Assembly: GCF_001428245.1 (NCBI RefSeq)
Contig: NZ_LMRV01000030.1
Coordinates: 23,417-87,416, forward strand
DNA length: 64,000 nucleotides
Source: Paenibacillus sp. Soil522
GTDB taxonomy: Bacteria; Bacillota; Bacilli; Paenibacillales; Paenibacillaceae
Reading direction: 5' to 3'
In this document: piece after piece, positions 1 to 8,525 of the stretch
How the letters are laid out: each line of letters begins with the position of its first letter
How positions within the stretch are numbered: position 1 is the stretch's first letter
Notes under the pieces: model-generated
The model's input: only the letters and a program-made list of their open reading frames with translations
Database searches by the model: none
What the model was told of the DNA's origin: nothing
Made by a program: the position numbers and the translations under genes

Positions 1-248
1 AGCGTATACAGCGTTTCAAAAATGACATACAGAACGAGATAGGGGCCAAGCTTTCCCGATTTCTTGGAAAAGTAACCCGTAATAAAAACAAAAAGCGGGA
101 TATGAAAAAAGTAAATGAAGTTGTACAAGGCCTTCGCGGACTCGCTTGTAGAATAAAGGGGTTCCAGCACATGGCCGATGACCACGAACGTAATCAAGAC
201 AAACTTCACATTATCGAAATAATGGTCGCGTTGATTAACCTCCGGCAT
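1..248 (-). CDS. Acyltransferase-3 family membrane protein, N-terminal part
   Basis: The first about 82 codons of a gene that runs off the left edge of the window. The protein starts MPEVNQRDHYFDNVKFVLIT, followed by a hydrophobic segment ending in VVIGHVLEPLY and a second one around YFFHIPLFVFITGYFSKK. A short basic/acidic start, then a membrane helix carrying G-H, then HIPLF-F-TGYF, is the usual opening of acyltransferase-3 (OafA/fucose O-acetylase type) proteins, which acetylate surface sugars at the membrane. A GGAGGAG ribosome site lies just upstream of the ATG. The acceptor cannot be told from this fragment. Confidence 0.75.
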   Translation of the reverse strand, partial: MPEVNQRDHYFDNVKFVLITFVVIGHVLEPLYSTSESAKALYNFIYFFHIPLFVFITGYFSKKSGKLGPYLVLYVIFETLYT

Positions 249-519
249 CTTTTTAACTCCTCCGATTGGTTTTATTGACTCTTACCCAATACTAACAAAC
301 CAACATGGAAACCTCACCCTTCATAATCCGCGAAATTTCTGCCTTATCCAGTCTCTCACAGTCTTAGGGAAGCTGACCGGGCGTATTTTTAGTCTTTCTC
401 CGCTATGATACAGTATCCTTTGCCATGTTATATTATGGATAGCTTCATTGCCTCATAGGGGTTCGGCCACATAGCCATCCCTTTTATGACGAAAATAAAT
501 GCGTCTCTACAAGAATAAA

Positions 520-544
520 CAGACCGCCCAAAGCTGACGGTCTG
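520..544 (-). terminator. Intrinsic terminator after the amidase gene
   Basis: CAGACCG and CGGTCTG arms with a short loop, followed on the minus strand by a T-rich run, 24 bases past the amidase stop codon. Confidence 0.6.
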
Positions 545-567
545 CTCTTGTCCGATCAAGTATGCAG

Positions 568-1677
568 TTACCTGCTGAAGAAATCCTCCAGCCCTTTCGC
601 AATTGCTTTGGCTGCTTTCTTTTGGTAGTCGGAGCCGCGGACGATGGATTCATCCTTTGCGTTGGACAAGAAACCAAGCTCTACGAGTGTAGATACCGTA
701 TCATTTTCCCGCAAAACGTGAAGATCGCCGAAAGAAATCCCATTGCTCTTCAAGCCGATACCGTCTGCAAGTCTGTTTTCTATCGCGCGGGCTAATGGCC
801 GATCTTTCATTTCCGAATAATAGAAGGTAAGTATGCCGGACGTATTATTCTCTGAAGAATTATAATGGATGCTGACGTAAGCGTCCGCGCCGGCGGATTC
901 GCTTATCTTCACCCTATCGGAAAGCTTGGGCTTCTCCTCTTCCTTCGTTCTTGTCATGAGGACGCGCGCTCCACGGCTGCGAAGCTCATCCTCGAGGTAG
1001 AAGGAGGTGCTCAAATTAAGCTCTTTCTCCATCGTTTCATATTTCGTTCCGATCATTCCGGGATCTTCTCCGCCGTGACCGGGGTCAATGACGATTACTT
1101 TCCCTTTAAGTCCCTTCGATTTTCCCGAAGAAACCGCCGCCGTTTGTATTGCGCCTTTCACGATATAACGATCTGATACCCAGCCGGTTTGCCCATGCGG
1201 AGTCTGGATCCGAACCCATCCTTCCCGGTTGTCCATTATCGTAACAGCCTCACCCTTTGTTAGGCCTCCCAGAACCTTATAGTTCAATCCGGCGCCGGCC
1301 CTGATCCGCAGCGAATCCGCCAGCACAGTCGCCCGGGTGGCTGCAGAACTCTCTTGCACATTGCCATCTTGATCTGTTGCCGATGCCGTAACGACACTGC
1401 CATCGACCTTCTTCAAATAATAACCTGCCGCCCAGCCGGAGACCCGGTCCGACTTGATGCGCAGCCAGCCGTGCTCTTCATTCGAAACGGTGACCATCTC
1501 GCGATTCTTTAAAGCTCCCACGATCGACGATTCAAGCGAAGGCTCGCTGCGGACATTCAATGAGTCGGTGTATACCTTGGCTGTATAACTATCGCTTGCT
1601 TCCGCCCGGTTTGGTATATAACCGGAAATACTAATCAACCCACAGATCAAAATTATCAGGTATACAATTTTTTTCAT
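568..1677 (-). CDS. N-acetylmuramoyl-L-alanine amidase with two SH3b domains
   Basis: A secreted cell-wall hydrolase that cleaves the amide bond between MurNAc and L-Ala in peptidoglycan. The start at 1677 (MKKIVYLIILICG) is chosen over an upstream one because AAAGGAG sits 6-7 bases before it and it begins directly with a signal peptide. Two bacterial SH3 domains follow, each with DSLNVR or DSLRIR and a GWV/GWA element. Then comes an Amidase_3 domain: VIDPGHGG holds the first zinc His, ELNLS the catalytic-side Glu, VSIHYN the next His, and LVELGFLSN the Glu near the end. About 369 residues, normal for the CwlC/CwlV/LytC-like group. It stands alone, with a terminator on its downstream side. 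Confidence 0.9.
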   Translation of the reverse strand: MKKIVYLIILICGLISISGYIPNRAEASDSYTAKVYTDSLNVRSEPSLESSIVGALKNREMVTVSNEEHGWLRIKSDRVSGWAAGYYLKKVDGSVVTASATDQDGNVQESSAATRATVLADSLRIRAGAGLNYKVLGGLTKGEAVTIMDNREGWVRIQTPHGQTGWVSDRYIVKGAIQTAAVSSGKSKGLKGKVIVIDPGHGGEDPGMIGTKYETMEKELNLSTSFYLEDELRSRGARVLMTRTKEEEKPKLSDRVKISESAGADAYVSIHYNSSENNTSGILTFYYSEMKDRPLARAIENRLADGIGLKSNGISFGDLHVLRENDTVSTLVELGFLSNAKDESIVRGSDYQKKAAKAIAKGLEDFFSR

Positions 1678-1844
1678 ACAAGTCTCCTTTAGTATTCTTA
1701 GGCTATGTAGGTCTACCATTATACCAGCAATTACTAGATTCGTGCAGACCTATATGCAAAATTACGCCCGCATTCTCCATGCGCCGCCAAAAAACTAGAG
1801 TAATCCGTCAGATTCTGACGCTAGTTGCAATATTGCAAAAAAAA

Positions 1845-1881
1845 GGCGCCGCTTACGTCCGGAACAGACGTAAACGGCACC
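1845..1881 (-). terminator. Intrinsic terminator behind the hydrolase remnant
   Basis: A 15-base stem with small mismatches (arms 1845-1859 and 1867-1881), followed on the minus strand by a run of eight T. It serves the minus-strand fragment at 1964-2147, whose parent gene has otherwise disappeared. Confidence 0.75.
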
Positions 1882-1963
1882 GATTTAAATGTACTGCGAA
1901 GGAATGAAGCGAGGATAATGCTGCTTTATACAGATTAAACCGAGTGACATCACGTTTATCGGC

Positions 1964-2147
1964 TTAGTACACCTGTTTCAAAAATTGAACCGTTTCTTCA
2001 ACCGCCTCATCCAGCTGAAGTGTAGTGCCCTTATAGGAATCAACTGCGTCGAATGTATGATTCCCTCCCGCAATGGAAATGAAGTGCTGCTTCGGAGCGA
2101 CATCCTGCAGCAGTCGGTTATAGGCGTCTCCTTGCTTATCGCCAAGT
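1964..2147 (-). pseudogene. Remnant of an alpha/beta-hydrolase (dienelactone-hydrolase-like) C-terminus
   Basis: The minus strand reads LGDKQGDAYNRLLQDVAPKQ, then HFISIAGGNHTFDAVDSYKG, and ends EETVQFLKQVY-stop at 1964. This matches the last strand, helix and catalytic His loop (G-G-x-H-x-F) of alpha/beta-hydrolases, where a G-D-x-D element normally precedes it. A stop codon lies directly before the Leu, and no nucleophile or N-terminal part is found upstream, so only the last about 60 codons remain. It is followed by its own terminator at 1845-1881. No start codon or ribosome site supports expression. Confidence 0.6.
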
Positions 2148-2234
2148 TATTTACAGAAGCTTCGTTATTCCTGTTAAGCTATTGAGCGCAGCCAGGTTTG
2201 TTTATTAAGATGAGGCCGCATGCTTGCAAAATAA

Positions 2235-2288
2235 AAGCCGGGCGCGGCACGCAGCCATCATTCGATAGCTGCGTACTGCGCCCGGCTT
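2235..2288 (-). terminator. Intrinsic terminator after the deacetylase-like gene
   Basis: A long GC-rich stem (AAGCCGGGCGC against GCGCCCGGCTT) with an inner ACGCAGC/GCTGCGT extension and a T-rich exit on the minus strand, starting 9 bases after the stop codon. Confidence 0.85.
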
Positions 2289-2296
2289 CTCCGTTT

Positions 2297-2980
2297 CTAT
2301 GTAGAAGTTAAGACTGGTACCATATTCCCGCTCATTTCCTTCGGCAGCTTAAAGGACATTCCCTTCATAAGCAGCTTATCCATTAAAGCCTTAAACGGCA
2401 CCGCAGGGACCCAGTCATGAATCATAATGATCTCGTTTCCGCTAAAGGCTTGCAGGCCGCCCTCATCGCCAAAAGCTGCATCCGTACCCAGATCGAACGT
2501 ATCAAGCGTACACTCCACATGGAGCCCCTTATTCAGGGCTGCTTGGCTTCGCTTATTGCAGCGGATATTTTCAAACTCCGGCTGCTCATACCCAAGCTCC
2601 TCCAACACGCGCTGAATACCTGCAAAATGTCCTTCGTCCGTCTCATGGTGAACATACGGAAAGCGAAACAGCTTTGACGGTCTTGAAACGCCCGCTCTCG
2701 TATACAGCCCGTCAACGATCCGGTCGGTCCGCTCCAGCTGCTCTCTCACTTCCTTCAAGCTGAGTGCAGAGAGGTCTGCATCATCGTAGCTGCGATTGCC
2801 GATAATATGACCGTCCTTTATGGCGCGAACAGCCTCTTCCGAAAACCTTTCCAGCGCTTCGCCTAAACAAAACCAAATCGCCCGAATCCCTTTTGCGTTC
2901 AAATCATTTACTTTTTCCATAAAATCTTCGGCAGGACCGTCATCAATGATGAGATACGCCGCTCTTTCAACCGCTAACAT
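2297..2980 (-). CDS. Polysaccharide-deacetylase (NodB-fold) protein with degenerate metal site
   Basis: A 227-residue protein of the NodB/CE4 fold with no signal peptide. Motif 1 is present as YLIIDDGP (residues about 9-16). Motif 2, normally GNHS(Y)xxH with the two zinc-binding His, reads IGNRSYDDADLS here, so both His are replaced (Arg and Asp). Motif 3 is FRFPY and motif 5 is IIMIHDW. The central stretch is also short for the family. The ribosome site GGAGG is 9 bases before the ATG. Known members remove acetyl groups from GlcNAc polymers; this copy probably does not use the usual His-His-Asp zinc site and may be inactive or a binding protein. Single-gene unit ended by a strong terminator. 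Confidence 0.75.
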   Translation of the reverse strand: MLAVERAAYLIIDDGPAEDFMEKVNDLNAKGIRAIWFCLGEALERFSEEAVRAIKDGHIIGNRSYDDADLSALSLKEVREQLERTDRIVDGLYTRAGVSRPSKLFRFPYVHHETDEGHFAGIQRVLEELGYEQPEFENIRCNKRSQAALNKGLHVECTLDTFDLGTDAAFGDEGGLQAFSGNEIIMIHDWVPAVPFKALMDKLLMKGMSFKLPKEMSGNMVPVLTST

Positions 2981-3081
2981 AACCAGAAACCTCCGTTTAT
3001 CTATTCATGCAAAACTATTTATTTATTTAGTATACCTTAAAAATATCGTTAGGTCAGACTGAATTGGAACTCACTAACAAA

Positions 3082-3111
3082 AAACCACAACCTCGGGGGA
3101 GGCTGTGGTTT
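3082..3111 (-). terminator. Intrinsic terminator
   Basis: Arms AAACCACAACCTC and GAGGCTGTGGTTT with T runs on both strands; it ends the small HTH gene on the minus strand. Confidence 0.8.
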
Positions 3112-3121
3112 TTCGCAAATG

Positions 3122-3352
3122 TTAGGCCTTTGCTACGATCTCATCTATTTCGCTTTTCAGTAATAGATATCTGTGGACGCTGCGATTTATCGGAACCTTC
3201 GTCAGGTTATGCTTAAGCACATAAACCTTCATCTGGTCCTTTGTAAGGCCTAACAGATCTCCGGCCTCTGTAACCGTTAATACAACCTGCTTGCTGGTGG
3301 CATTAAACGTCTTCTTTATTTTTTGATCCCAGTCTTCAAATACTACCTGCAT
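3122..3352 (-). CDS. Small helix-turn-helix-like protein of unknown role
   Basis: A 76-residue protein starting MQVVFEDWDQKIKK. The start at 3352 is chosen over 3397 because GGAG lies 8 bases before it. The middle, VVLTVTEAGDLLGLTKDQMKVYVL, reads as an excisionase/MerR-like winged helix in which a layer of sense codes leads into a recognition helix, and RSVHRYLLLKSEID resembles the wing that ends such domains. It stands alone between two terminators. No partner gene or target is visible, so the DNA-binding role is inferred from the fold pattern only. Confidence 0.65.
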   Translation of the reverse strand: MQVVFEDWDQKIKKTFNATSKQVVLTVTEAGDLLGLTKDQMKVYVLKHNLTKVPINRSVHRYLLLKSEIDEIVAKA

Positions 3353-3500
3353 ATTTCCGACTCCTTTATCATAGTCAATGATCTTTATTGACCGCACTGT
3401 TCAATTATAGCACGAACAACCCCGTAATCTTAACTCGATAAAAATATATTAGGAAATAAAATAAATAACGGGTACCTATTGAGGTGTGGCTGACACTAAA

Positions 3501-3540
3501 ACAGGAGAAGAGCGGCATGAGCTTCCGCGTCTTCTCCTGT
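3501..3540 (-). terminator. Terminator of the fructose PTS operon
   Basis: Perfect outer arms ACAGGAGAAGA/TCTTCTCCTGT with an inner stem, then TTTTA on the minus strand, 9 bases after the EI stop codon. Confidence 0.85.
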
Positions 3541-3548
3541 ATATTTCT

Positions 3549-5294
3549 TTACTGCTGCAGCTTCAGAAAAGCTTCAAGCTCTGATCGGATCTCGGCCGGC
3601 GTATCCAAATCCAGGAGACGTTCGGTCAACTGCTCGCAAGCGCTGCGCTCAAGCTTCCTGACCGTCTGCTTGATCCGTTGAATAGCCGAAGGCGACATGC
3701 TCCACTCATGCAGGCCAAGTCCGACAAGCAGCGGAGCAGCGAGCGGATCGCCTGCCATGCTGCCGCACATGCCGGTCCATTTACCATGCTTATTCGAAGC
3801 ATCGATGACGCTCTTAATAAGCTGGAGAACCGCTGGATGAAAATAATCATACAAATAAGAGACTTTCTCGTTCATCCGGTCCACAGCAACCGTATACTGC
3901 ACCAAATCATTCGTGCCAATACTGAAGAAATCAACCTCTTTGGCTAAGCGGTCCGCCATGAGCGCAGCGGAAGGAATTTCGATCATAATGCCAATTTCGA
4001 TGGCCTCGCCTATGTTCGCTCCCTCGGAGATTAACTGCTGGCGAGCCTCGTCATACAAAGCCTTGGCTTGACGCCACTCATCCATTCCCGAAATCATCGG
4101 AAACATAATCTTTACGTTGCCATACGCTCCAGCCCGGATAATGGCGCGCAGCTGAGTAATAAACAGCTGCTTCTGATCAAGGCAAAGCCGGATAGCGCGA
4201 TAGCCGAGAAACGGGTTTAGCTCTTCTGGAAGCTGGAGATACGGCAGCTCCTTATCGCCTCCGATATCCAGCGTCCGGATAACGACAGGGCGTCCCTGCA
4301 TGGCTTCCGCTGCTTGGCGGTAGGCTTCAAACTGTATCTCCTCCGACGGCATCTGGGAGGCGCTCATGAACAAAAACTCCGTCCGGTAAAGGCCGATGGC
4401 TTCCGCGCCCTTCTCAAGCAGGCCCGCTGCTTCCTGAGGCGTTCCTATATTAGCGGCCATCTCAAAGCTGAAGCCGTCTTTCGTTACGGCAGCAAGCTCG
4501 CGATAAGCATTCAAGCTTTCCTGCTCCTTCTGCTCCGCAGCAAACGCAGCCGCAAAGTCTTCCTTCGTGGACTCCTTCGGATAAAGCACGCATTCACCGG
4601 TCGAGCCATTGATGATAAGCTCCTCGCCATGCTGAATCTGCTCAATCGCTGAGCCTAGTCCGAGCACGGCTGCGATACCAAGCGAGTTTGCAAGAATCGC
4701 GGTATGAGACGTCTTACCCCCGATTCGCGTTACGAAGCCCAGCACGAATTGTTTATCCAGTTGGACCGTATCGGAAGGCGTCAGGTCGTCTGCCACAATG
4801 ATGACTTCACTCGCAATATCGGACAGCCGTGCGCCCTGATGTCCCACAAGCTGCGTCATCAGCCTGCCTCCGACATCCCGGATGTCTGCCGCCCTCTCAC
4901 GCATGTATTCGCTGGCCATAGCTTCAAATAGCCCGGCAACCTGATTTACCGTACGGCGCACCGCGGTTTCGGCTGACCATTGCTCATTTTGGATGAGCTT
5001 CTGCATAGGCGGGTAAAATGCCGGATCGTTCAAGAAGCTAATTTGCCCTTTCAATATCGCGGCCTTCTCTTCGCCAAGCGTCTGCTTGGCGCGTTCAATG
5101 AGCTCGCTAAGCTCCAAAGCGCATTGCGCCTTAGCCTGCTCCAAGCGAGCCAGCTCTTGATCCGGCTGGTCGGTCTTGCTCTCCTTTATGTCATCAAGCT
5201 TCAACGGCTTATAGACAAAAGCCCTGCCTATCCGAATACCCTCGGATACGCCCAGTCCTGTCAGTCGCTGCTCGATTGTTTCTGTCATCATCAT
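3549..5294 (-). CDS. ptsI: PTS enzyme I (phosphoenolpyruvate-protein phosphotransferase)
   Basis: Transfers phosphate from PEP to HPr, the first step of PTS sugar uptake; cytoplasmic dimer. 581 residues, full length. The swivelling phospho-His lies in GGKTSHTAIL (about residue 193). The C-terminal PEP-binding barrel is clear: GLYRTEFLFM, RTLDIGGDKELPYL, FLGYRAIR, SIGTNDLVQYTVAVDR and the conserved Cys in GMCGSMAGD. The ribosome site AGGAGG sits 5 bases before the first of three successive ATG codons. It is the last gene of the fructose operon, 35 bases after HPr. Having EI inside a fructose operon means this uptake system need not rely on a general EI elsewhere; whether another ptsHI exists cannot be seen here. 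Confidence 0.95.
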   Translation of the reverse strand: MMMTETIEQRLTGLGVSEGIRIGRAFVYKPLKLDDIKESKTDQPDQELARLEQAKAQCALELSELIERAKQTLGEEKAAILKGQISFLNDPAFYPPMQKLIQNEQWSAETAVRRTVNQVAGLFEAMASEYMRERAADIRDVGGRLMTQLVGHQGARLSDIASEVIIVADDLTPSDTVQLDKQFVLGFVTRIGGKTSHTAILANSLGIAAVLGLGSAIEQIQHGEELIINGSTGECVLYPKESTKEDFAAAFAAEQKEQESLNAYRELAAVTKDGFSFEMAANIGTPQEAAGLLEKGAEAIGLYRTEFLFMSASQMPSEEIQFEAYRQAAEAMQGRPVVIRTLDIGGDKELPYLQLPEELNPFLGYRAIRLCLDQKQLFITQLRAIIRAGAYGNVKIMFPMISGMDEWRQAKALYDEARQQLISEGANIGEAIEIGIMIEIPSAALMADRLAKEVDFFSIGTNDLVQYTVAVDRMNEKVSYLYDYFHPAVLQLIKSVIDASNKHGKWTGMCGSMAGDPLAAPLLVGLGLHEWSMSPSAIQRIKQTVRKLERSACEQLTERLLDLDTPAEIRSELEAFLKLQQ

Positions 5295-5329
5295 TCGTTC
5301 CTCCTTGCTGCGGCTTTACATGCCGGTCA

Positions 5330-5602
5330 TTAATCTTCGCCGAATCCGCTTTCTACAAGCTCAGACAACTCCGCGACCGCTTGTGCTTCATCCGGTCCTT
5401 CGGCTTCAATTGTAATAACTGAACCTTTATCCAAACCGAGCGTCATCAGGTTTAGAATGCTTTTGGCATCAGCGACTGTTGCTGTGCCTTCCGGCTTAAT
5501 CAGAATCGTCGATTGAAATTGTACCGCCTTTTCGGTAAATAGCTGCGCCGGACGGATATGAAAGCCGGCAGTGTTCTGAATGACTACTTTTTGTGAATGC
5601 AT
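5330..5602 (-). CDS. ptsH: HPr-family phosphocarrier of the fructose operon
   Basis: Carries phosphate from EI to EIIA. 90 residues. His15 lies in GFHIRPAQLF, which is the EI phosphorylation site. The regulatory Ser is at residue 48 in DAKSILNLMTLGLDKG, the site HPr kinase uses in Bacillota, so the protein could both shuttle phosphate and bind CcpA. The active-site loop differs from the usual GIHARPAT, suggesting a paralogue dedicated to this operon. It lies 19 bases after the EIIA gene and 35 bases before EI. The ribosome site is a weak GGAAGGGAAGG. Confidence 0.9.
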   Translation of the reverse strand: MHSQKVVIQNTAGFHIRPAQLFTEKAVQFQSTILIKPEGTATVADAKSILNLMTLGLDKGSVITIEAEGPDEAQAVAELSELVESGFGED

Positions 5603-5621
5603 TTAGTTACGCCTTCCCTTC

Positions 5622-6077
5622 CTATTCGATCGTTGCAAGCAAGCTTTTTAGCTGGTCCGAATGCTCGACTGCCATTAGCTTCTCACGGAATTCGGAATCA
5701 ATGAGCTTACGGGACAAAGCAATCAAAATTTTCAAATGTTCGTTGCCTTCGGCTGCTTCCGGTACGGCAATCATAAATACAACCTTAACCGGCTCGCCAT
5801 CGAGCGATTGCCATTCTGCAGGCGTTGACAGCTTAGCGAATGCCAGACCCGGTGTGGCGACGCCACTTGATTTTCCGTGCGGAATCGCTACGCTGAAGCC
5901 GATGCCTGTTGAACCCGTGCTCTCGCGCGTGAGCACAGCGTCCAAGTATGCTTCCTTATTCGATACGGAGCCGGATGCGACAAGCCCGTCAATCATATTA
6001 GCTATAATGCTGTTCTTATCAGTCGACGTTAGCGGGATAAAAATGGCTTTTTCATCTAGCAGCGCGTTAATGTTCAT
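5622..6077 (-). CDS. fruA: PTS fructose EIIA component
   Basis: A stand-alone EIIA of the fructose/mannitol family, 151 residues, which takes phosphate from HPr and passes it to EIIB. The phospho-His is His67 in GFSVAIPHGKS, preceded by the family motif TRESTGSTGIG. In Bacillus subtilis FruA the A domain is fused to B and C; here it is a separate gene placed after the BC gene. AGGAGG sits before the ATG. The symbol reflects the split FruA. Confidence 0.88.
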   Translation of the reverse strand: MNINALLDEKAIFIPLTSTDKNSIIANMIDGLVASGSVSNKEAYLDAVLTRESTGSTGIGFSVAIPHGKSSGVATPGLAFAKLSTPAEWQSLDGEPVKVVFMIAVPEAAEGNEHLKILIALSRKLIDSEFREKLMAVEHSDQLKSLLATIE

Positions 6078-6157
6078 TGTAAATACCTCCTGAAAATGAT
6101 TGTGAAATAGACAATAGGGGGAGAAGTCCCCCCTGCCAATTATTTGATTATACCTGT

Positions 6158-7543
6158 TTAAGCTTGATTACGCAGCTCTACCGGTTTTTTGAGTACGCTC
6201 AGCATCACTGCTGTAACAACCGTGCCGATTATGATCGCCAGAGCATACAGCCCGAGATGGCTCACCGCATTTGGAATCGGGAGGACAAAGATGCCGCCAT
6301 GCGGAGCGCGGAGCGTCGCGCCGAATGCCATCGACAAAGCGCCGGTTATAGCCGAGCCTACCATAATCGAAGGGATGACGCGGAACGGATCTCCGGCAGC
6401 GAACGGAATCGCGCCTTCCGTAATGAATGAGATGCCGAGTATGGAGGCCGACTTGCCTGCATCCCGCTCTTCTTTGGTAAATTTATGTTTTGCAAGCAGC
6501 GTAGCAAGAAACAGGCCGAGCGGAGGCGTCATGCCCGCTGCCATTACCGCTGCCATTGGACCGTATACTTCACTTCCAAGCAGACCCACCGCAAACGTAT
6601 ATGCGGCTTTGTTCACCGGACCGCCCATATCGAACGCCATCATCGCGCCGAGCAGCAAGCCAAGCAGTACAGCGTTTGTCGTGCCTAGTCCTGTAAGCCA
6701 AGCTGTTAGACCATCCATAACCGCTTTAACCGGTTCGCCAATTACATAAATCATCATAAGGCCAGTAAACGCTGACGCAAGAAGCGGAATGAGCAGGATA
6801 GGCTTCAAGCCTTCAAGGTTACGCGGAAGCTTAATGTTTTTCTTTAAGAAGAGTGCCGTGTAGCCCGCCAGGAAACCTGCGAGAATACCGCCAAGGAAGC
6901 CTGCACCTATACTTGATGCCAGCATACCTCCGATGAGACCAGGTGCTAGACCTGGCTTCTCAGCGATAGAGAAGGAGATAAAGCCGGCGAGAACAGGAAC
7001 CATCAAGGCGAAAGCCGAGCCTCCACCAATTTGCATCAGCGCTGCTGCGAATGTACCTTCTACTTTGAATGCTTCGATTCCGAAAATAAACGATAATGCG
7101 ATAAGCAAACCGCCTGCTACAACAAGGGGAAGCATATGCGATACGCCGGTCATGAGATGCTTATATGGGCCGCTGCGCGCTGCGCTGCGCTCGGACTTCG
7201 ACTGCTCCACCTGCTTCGCAAAGTCGTTCGGAGAGGACGCTTGTTTAGCTAACGCTTCTTCCAGCAATCCTGCCGGATTTTTGATCGCTTGGGCAACAGC
7301 GACCTTCACGACCGGCTTGCCTGCGAATCTGGATTCTAATACATCGGTATCGGCAGCGACGATAATAGCATGCGCTTCAGCAATTTCCTGATCAGTAAAT
7401 TCATTCTCGACGCCGACAGCGCCTCTAGTTTCCACTTTAAGCGGTATATTTTTTTCCTTGGCTGCTTTAATCAAAGATTCAGCAGCCATATACGTGTGAG
7501 CGACGCCGGTTGGACATGCAGTTACAGCGAGAATTTTTTTCAT
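6158..7543 (-). CDS. fruA: PTS fructose EIIBC permease
   Basis: Membrane transporter that imports fructose and phosphorylates it at C1. The EIIB domain is residues 1 to about 100, with phospho-Cys10 in [18 protein letters not shown] charged linker follows, then an EIIC domain (about residues 125-461) with eight to ten hydrophobic helices, including [12 protein letters not shown] and the substrate-site element [14 protein letters not shown], then APHGG. 461 residues. No EIIA domain is fused; it is encoded by the next gene 80 bases downstream. Located 37 bases after fruK, so co-transcribed. Confidence 0.93.
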   Translation of the reverse strand: MKKILAVTACPTGVAHTYMAAESLIKAAKEKNIPLKVETRGAVGVENEFTDQEIAEAHAIIVAADTDVLESRFAGKPVVKVAVAQAIKNPAGLLEEALAKQASSPNDFAKQVEQSKSERSAARSGPYKHLMTGVSHMLPLVVAGGLLIALSFIFGIEAFKVEGTFAAALMQIGGGSAFALMVPVLAGFISFSIAEKPGLAPGLIGGMLASSIGAGFLGGILAGFLAGYTALFLKKNIKLPRNLEGLKPILLIPLLASAFTGLMMIYVIGEPVKAVMDGLTAWLTGLGTTNAVLLGLLLGAMMAFDMGGPVNKAAYTFAVGLLGSEVYGPMAAVMAAGMTPPLGLFLATLLAKHKFTKEERDAGKSASILGISFITEGAIPFAAGDPFRVIPSIMVGSAITGALSMAFGATLRAPHGGIFVLPIPNAVSHLGLYALAIIIGTVVTAVMLSVLKKPVELRNQA

Positions 7544-7580
7544 GGTGCATTAACCCTCCTTAGAATGTTCGTATGACCCT

Positions 7581-8525
7581 TTAATAATGTGTGAGCGTAA
7601 CCAATTGGAGCGATTGCTTAACCTCGTGAATCGTACACACCTGTGTGCCCGGCTTGGAAGCCGTAATGGTGCCCGCAGCTGATGTCCATCTGGCTGTTTC
7701 TTCGACTGATTTGCCTTCAAGGAAGCTGTACACCATTGCCGCAACCATCGAATCGCCTGCCCCTACCGTGCTGACCGGCGTAATCGGGAATGGGCTTGCT
7801 CTCACCGCTTCCGACTTGCTCACGAGAAGCGAGCCTTCTGCGCCCATAGATACGAGCACGTATTCAATACCCCGGTCAATTAACGTTCTTGCCGCCCCAA
7901 CTATTTGCTCCATGCTGTCGAACGTCTCGCCAAGGAGCGCTTCGAGCTCATGAATATTGGGCTTGATTGCGAATGGGACCGCTTCTATGCCAAGTGCAAG
8001 TGCCTCGCCGTCCGCATCAAGTATCGTTCTTATTCCTTGCTCCCGCGCACTTTCGATGAGCGACCGATAATAATCGGGAGGCGTACCGGGAGGAAGACTG
8101 CCGCCCAGAACGATAATCGACGCTTCGGCAGCTTTGGATTTGAACATGCCCCGGAACTGATCAAGCAGTACGTCGTCAACCGTGAAACCCGGCTCGTTGA
8201 GCTCGGTCGTCTGCTTCGTCGATTCATCGACCATTTTCAGATTGACCCGAGTTTCCCCCGCAGCTTCAATCATTGCCGAATTGATGCCCATCTTCTCCAG
8301 CTGGTCTCGAATGACCTGACCCTGATAGCCCGCCGTGAGACCAAGCGCCTTAACAGCGACATCGAATTGCTTCAATACTTTGGCAACATTAATGCCCTTG
8401 CCTCCTGCATCGGTCCGCATCTCCTTGATGCGGTTTAAGCCCCCGTACTCAAACTGCTCTATGGTGACGGTTTTGTCCAATGCCGGATTTAGAGTAACGG
8501 TGATGACCGGTGAAGCCGGCTTCAT
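7581..8525 (-). CDS. fruK: 1-phosphofructokinase
   Basis: Phosphorylates fructose 1-phosphate to fructose 1,6-bisphosphate, joining the PTS product to glycolysis. PfkB-family kinase of 314 residues. It opens with VTVTLNPALDKT and has the substrate motif TDAGGKGINVAKVL (about residues 38-51). The C-terminal PfkB signature STVGAGDSMVAAM holds the catalytic Asp. The start codon overlaps the fruR stop by one base (TAATG), a sign of translational coupling. Confidence 0.93.
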   Translation of the reverse strand: MKPASPVITVTLNPALDKTVTIEQFEYGGLNRIKEMRTDAGGKGINVAKVLKQFDVAVKALGLTAGYQGQVIRDQLEKMGINSAMIEAAGETRVNLKMVDESTKQTTELNEPGFTVDDVLLDQFRGMFKSKAAEASIIVLGGSLPPGTPPDYYRSLIESAREQGIRTILDADGEALALGIEAVPFAIKPNIHELEALLGETFDSMEQIVGAARTLIDRGIEYVLVSMGAEGSLLVSKSEAVRASPFPITPVSTVGAGDSMVAAMVYSFLEGKSVEETARWTSAAGTITASKPGTQVCTIHEVKQSLQLVTLTHY

